NCBI RefSeq assembly: GCF_011075055.1
Contig: NC_058138.1
Coordinates: 22,790,928 to 22,854,927, forward strand
From: Mangifera indica
Lineage: Eukaryota; Streptophyta; Magnoliopsida; Sapindales; Anacardiaceae
Reading direction: 5' to 3'
Length of the DNA: 64,000 bases
Made by a program: the position numbers and the translations under genes
Shown: piece by piece, positions 61,394-64,000 of the stretch
Layout of the letters: each line of letters starts with the position of its first letter
Position numbering within the stretch: position 1 is the first letter of the stretch
The notes under the pieces: generated by a model
Seen by the model: the letters and a program-made list of their open reading frames with translations, nothing else
What the model was told of the DNA's origin: nothing
The model's database searches: none

Positions 61394-64000
61394 ATGGAAA
61401 ACGAAGAGCAAAATGCACCAGCAATACCACAACAAGGTTCTCAAAATAAGAAGAAGACATTGATTACAATACCTTCTTACCAAGAAGTAATAGCAAGCTC
61501 ACAAATCAAATCAACACCAACACAAAATCTCTTCACGCCATCTCAGACTTTCTCTCAAGCCTTCTCTTTTATCAAAAAAACTGAATTTTATGACCCTCCA
61601 CCACCTATTAAACCCACTAACACCGAAAATCCCTCTTCAAGGTTTGTTTGTTTGTTTATTAGTTGTTGTTGCTGTTTTTTTGGTTATAAAATTGTTGTTT
61701 TATTTGTTTATAGTCAAGGTGGTGAAGTGAAGGTGGTGGTTTCTTCAAGTTCTTCTTCACAGTCTAATCTGGTTTCTTCAAGTCCTTCTTCAAAGATTAA
61801 TCAGAATCGAAATTCCATTCTTGTTAGTCACAGGCAGGTGAGAGATGTTTCTGTTTTTTAATGTAAAAATTGATTCTTTTGGTAATTTGCTGTGTTTGTT
61901 GAGCTTCTTGAGAGAAATCAAGCAGAAGAAAGGAAACCCTGAATAGTACATTAGCATAACACGATTGGTTCAATTACACTATTGTGTTGGTTGGAGGAGC
62001 TTAAGTTTATAAATGTTGATGAACTAATGTTTACATCCTGTTTCAATTTTGTATAGAACCTTGGCTCATTCTTGTTTTGTTTTACTTGTAAGCCTGTTAG
62101 GAGTATGGTATGTGCTTGGTTTTAGCAATGGTTGGATTTCTTATATTGGTTTTTATGAATAAGCTGGAGTGTTGCATTTCCTACCTTTTGCAGAAGGGAA
62201 ATCCCTTACTAAAACATATCAGAAATGTGAGATGGGTTTTCGCTGATGTTGTTTGCGACTACTTGCTGGGGAAGAATTCATGTGCTCTGTATCTAAGGTT
62301 TGAGCTTCTGCACATTCTGTTATATATTTCATTTGTCTTGATTCAACTAGTAGAATTAAGCAGCTAAACATACTAGGCAAAGCTAGTTGTGAATGTATAT
62401 AATTGTGACAGTCCACATAGATTATGTAATTCATGTGAAGATATGATTTTGTTAATATATATGAAAGTGATGTGTGAAATCGAGATTAGTTTAATTTGTG
62501 CCTCTGTATACAAAATTTTCTATTTCATGGTCTCCTCTTTCAAAGTATCTTAATATAAAAGATTATAAGTATGCCTTGGAAAGGACTTGATTAGCAATTA
62601 TGTGTGCAATGCGCTAAACTCATGTCTTTTGCCTTTAGTTTGCATGCCTTGGAAATGACTCAATTAGCAATCATGTGTGCAATGCACTTAAATCATGTCT
62701 TTGCCTTAGTTTGCCTGTTCATGGAACAGCTTTGGGACTATTTCAACCACAGGCATTTGTGTTGAATATTATAATTATTAATATTTGTATCAAATGCATT
62801 TTAAAATGAAATGTGCTCTAACCTCAATTTATTGATTGTTTGATACAGTCTTCGATATCATTTGCTGCATCCAGATTACCTGTATTACCGTATAAGGGAA
62901 TTGCAGAAAAACTTCAAGCTTCGCGTTGTTCTCTGCCATGTTGATGTGGTAAGTGTCTTTTCAGGGAATGGTAATTTTTTATGTCTTTTTAAGCATTCAT
63001 TTTGGGATAGTGTTTTATACAAAATTTGGTTACCATGGGGACAGATGAGTGTGGCTTTTTTTTTTTTTTTTAAATTAATGATATAAAGGATATAATTTCT
63101 CATTCTTCTTTTTCATTGCAGGAGGATGTTGTTAAGCCTTTACTTGAAGTTACTAAAACTGCTCTACTACATGATTGTACCCTGTTATGTGCTTGGAGGT
63201 TGATTATCCTTTTTTTTTTAAATTAATCACAGATAAGCTTATATGCATATGTATTACAATTTGTAAGATTTTTTGTACTTCCCAAAGCTTCTGTTCAACA
63301 ATAAGTTCTGTGGTTTCTTCCGATTTTTCAGGTCTTATGTTCCTGACTCCTTTTTAAGAAGTTGGAGTCTGTATGCATGTGACTCAGTTGTCACTGAAGT
63401 TACAAAAGTTGCTTACCGATTTTTTTTCAGCCTGAATATTGTTCTCTGTTGACAAACTTATTTTATATTATTGGTTGTAGCTTGGAGGAATGTGGTCGCT
63501 ACTTGGAGACTATCAAAGTCTATGAAAACAAGCCAGCTGACCTTATTCAAGGTCAAATTGATAGAGACTATTTATCACGGGTATCCTCTTTTTTGAGTTC
63601 TCCGGTTGCACTATGAATTTATGTTATTACACTGGCTGATGAACCTTTCGAGTGATTTGATGAGGCTATACTTCTTTTGATGTAGCTGACTCATGCCCTT
63701 ACAACTGTTCGACATGTTAACAAGACTGATGTGGTTACATTAGGGTCAACATTTGGGGTATGCTCATGCAACTATTAAAGTCTGGAGGTTGATATGTTTA
63801 CATTGAAGCTGACTGGCATTGTTTTGCAGTCTCTTTCTCATATCATGGATGCATCCATGGAAGACTTAGCTCGTTGTCCTGGCATAGGAGAGCGCAAGGT
63901 ATTCTTTTTCTCCAAAATGAGACGTGACTAACGGTGACTTTTCATTATACTGTTGTGCATGTACTTGTTTGTGTGATGCCATCTTGGTGATGCACAGAAA
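61394..64000 (+). CDS. ERCC1: DNA excision repair protein ERCC1, 3' end missing
   Basis: Eight complete exons, 61394-61641, 61714-61837, 62194-62297, 62849-62948, 63122-63198, 63481-63580, 63686-63757 and 63830-63898, join in frame to 298 residues. A ninth exon begins at about 63998. The start [14 protein letters not shown] follows a TTG and matches the plant ERCC1 N-terminus, including [10 protein letters not shown]. The central domain that binds XPA-type partners and damaged DNA runs from [20 protein letters not shown] through [39 protein letters not shown] and [15 protein letters not shown]. The first helix-hairpin-helix ([10 protein letters not shown]) ends at the window edge. With XPF, ERCC1 forms the structure-specific endonuclease that cuts 5' of lesions in nucleotide excision repair and acts in recombination. 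ERCC1 itself carries no active site. Confidence 0.95.

Overview
The window is a piece of a eudicot plant nuclear genome. Its genes have many short exons with GT-AG introns, their closest known relatives are plant proteins, the non-coding DNA is very AT-rich, and relics of plant transposons are scattered through it. I cannot name the species. Exon coordinates were worked out by hand from splice consensus, reading phase and family knowledge. They are models, not transcript-confirmed structures.

Layout. A PsbP-domain lumenal protein (minus strand, runs off the left edge) lies head to head with TLP18.3 (plus), sharing a 348-bp intergenic region at 1887-2234. Next is a GDSL esterase cluster on the minus strand: a decayed fragment at 4918-5370, one intact five-exon gene at 6317-7920, and a lone first exon at 8556-8793. 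A KIN-1-type kinesin follows at 10220-14102 (minus), then an intronless ribosomal protein L26/uL24 gene at 15594-16034 (plus). A 19-exon two-domain gene at 18127-24313 (minus) joins a P-loop/sulfotransferase-like N-terminus to a class IV aminotransferase. A ten-exon FAM86/EEF2KMT-type methyltransferase occupies 26228-30413 (minus). A group Ia bHLH transcription factor lies at 36322-37460 (minus). After about 19 kb without a recognisable gene come an ATL6/ATL31-type RING-H2 ubiquitin ligase (56924-58057, plus) and the 5' two thirds of ERCC1 (61394 to the right edge, plus).

Gene order. From memory, Arabidopsis has GDSL, aminotransferase-like, ATL6 and ERCC1 as neighbours (At3g05180, 05190, 05200, 05210), the pair At5g27410/At5g27420 (aminotransferase-like, ATL31), and the pair At1g54780/At1g54790 (TLP18.3, GDSL). 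This window holds all of these in one stretch. It therefore looks like a less fractionated version of a region that was duplicated and thinned in Arabidopsis. The genes do not form one pathway. The only pair that plausibly works together is the divergent pair of thylakoid-lumen proteins.

Mobile DNA. I found a terminal-repeat retrotransposon in miniature (TRIM) with recognisable LTRs, primer-binding site and polypurine tract inside a methyltransferase intron. There are three copies of one Tourist-like MITE (30632, 43009, 47377). A foldback element at 24844-25577 has perfect inner terminal repeats and a 9-bp target duplication (Mutator-like), with diverged relatives at about 31150, 49380, 52746 and 55800. 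A second foldback lies at 60183-60492. Several local tandem duplications are also present. I saw no reverse transcriptase, transposase, rRNA, tRNA or CRISPR feature, and no convincing wholly new system. The most useful leads are the fused aminotransferase, the uncertain kinesin splice junction, the GDSL first-exon duplication, the in-frame ERCC1 intron and the transposon families.
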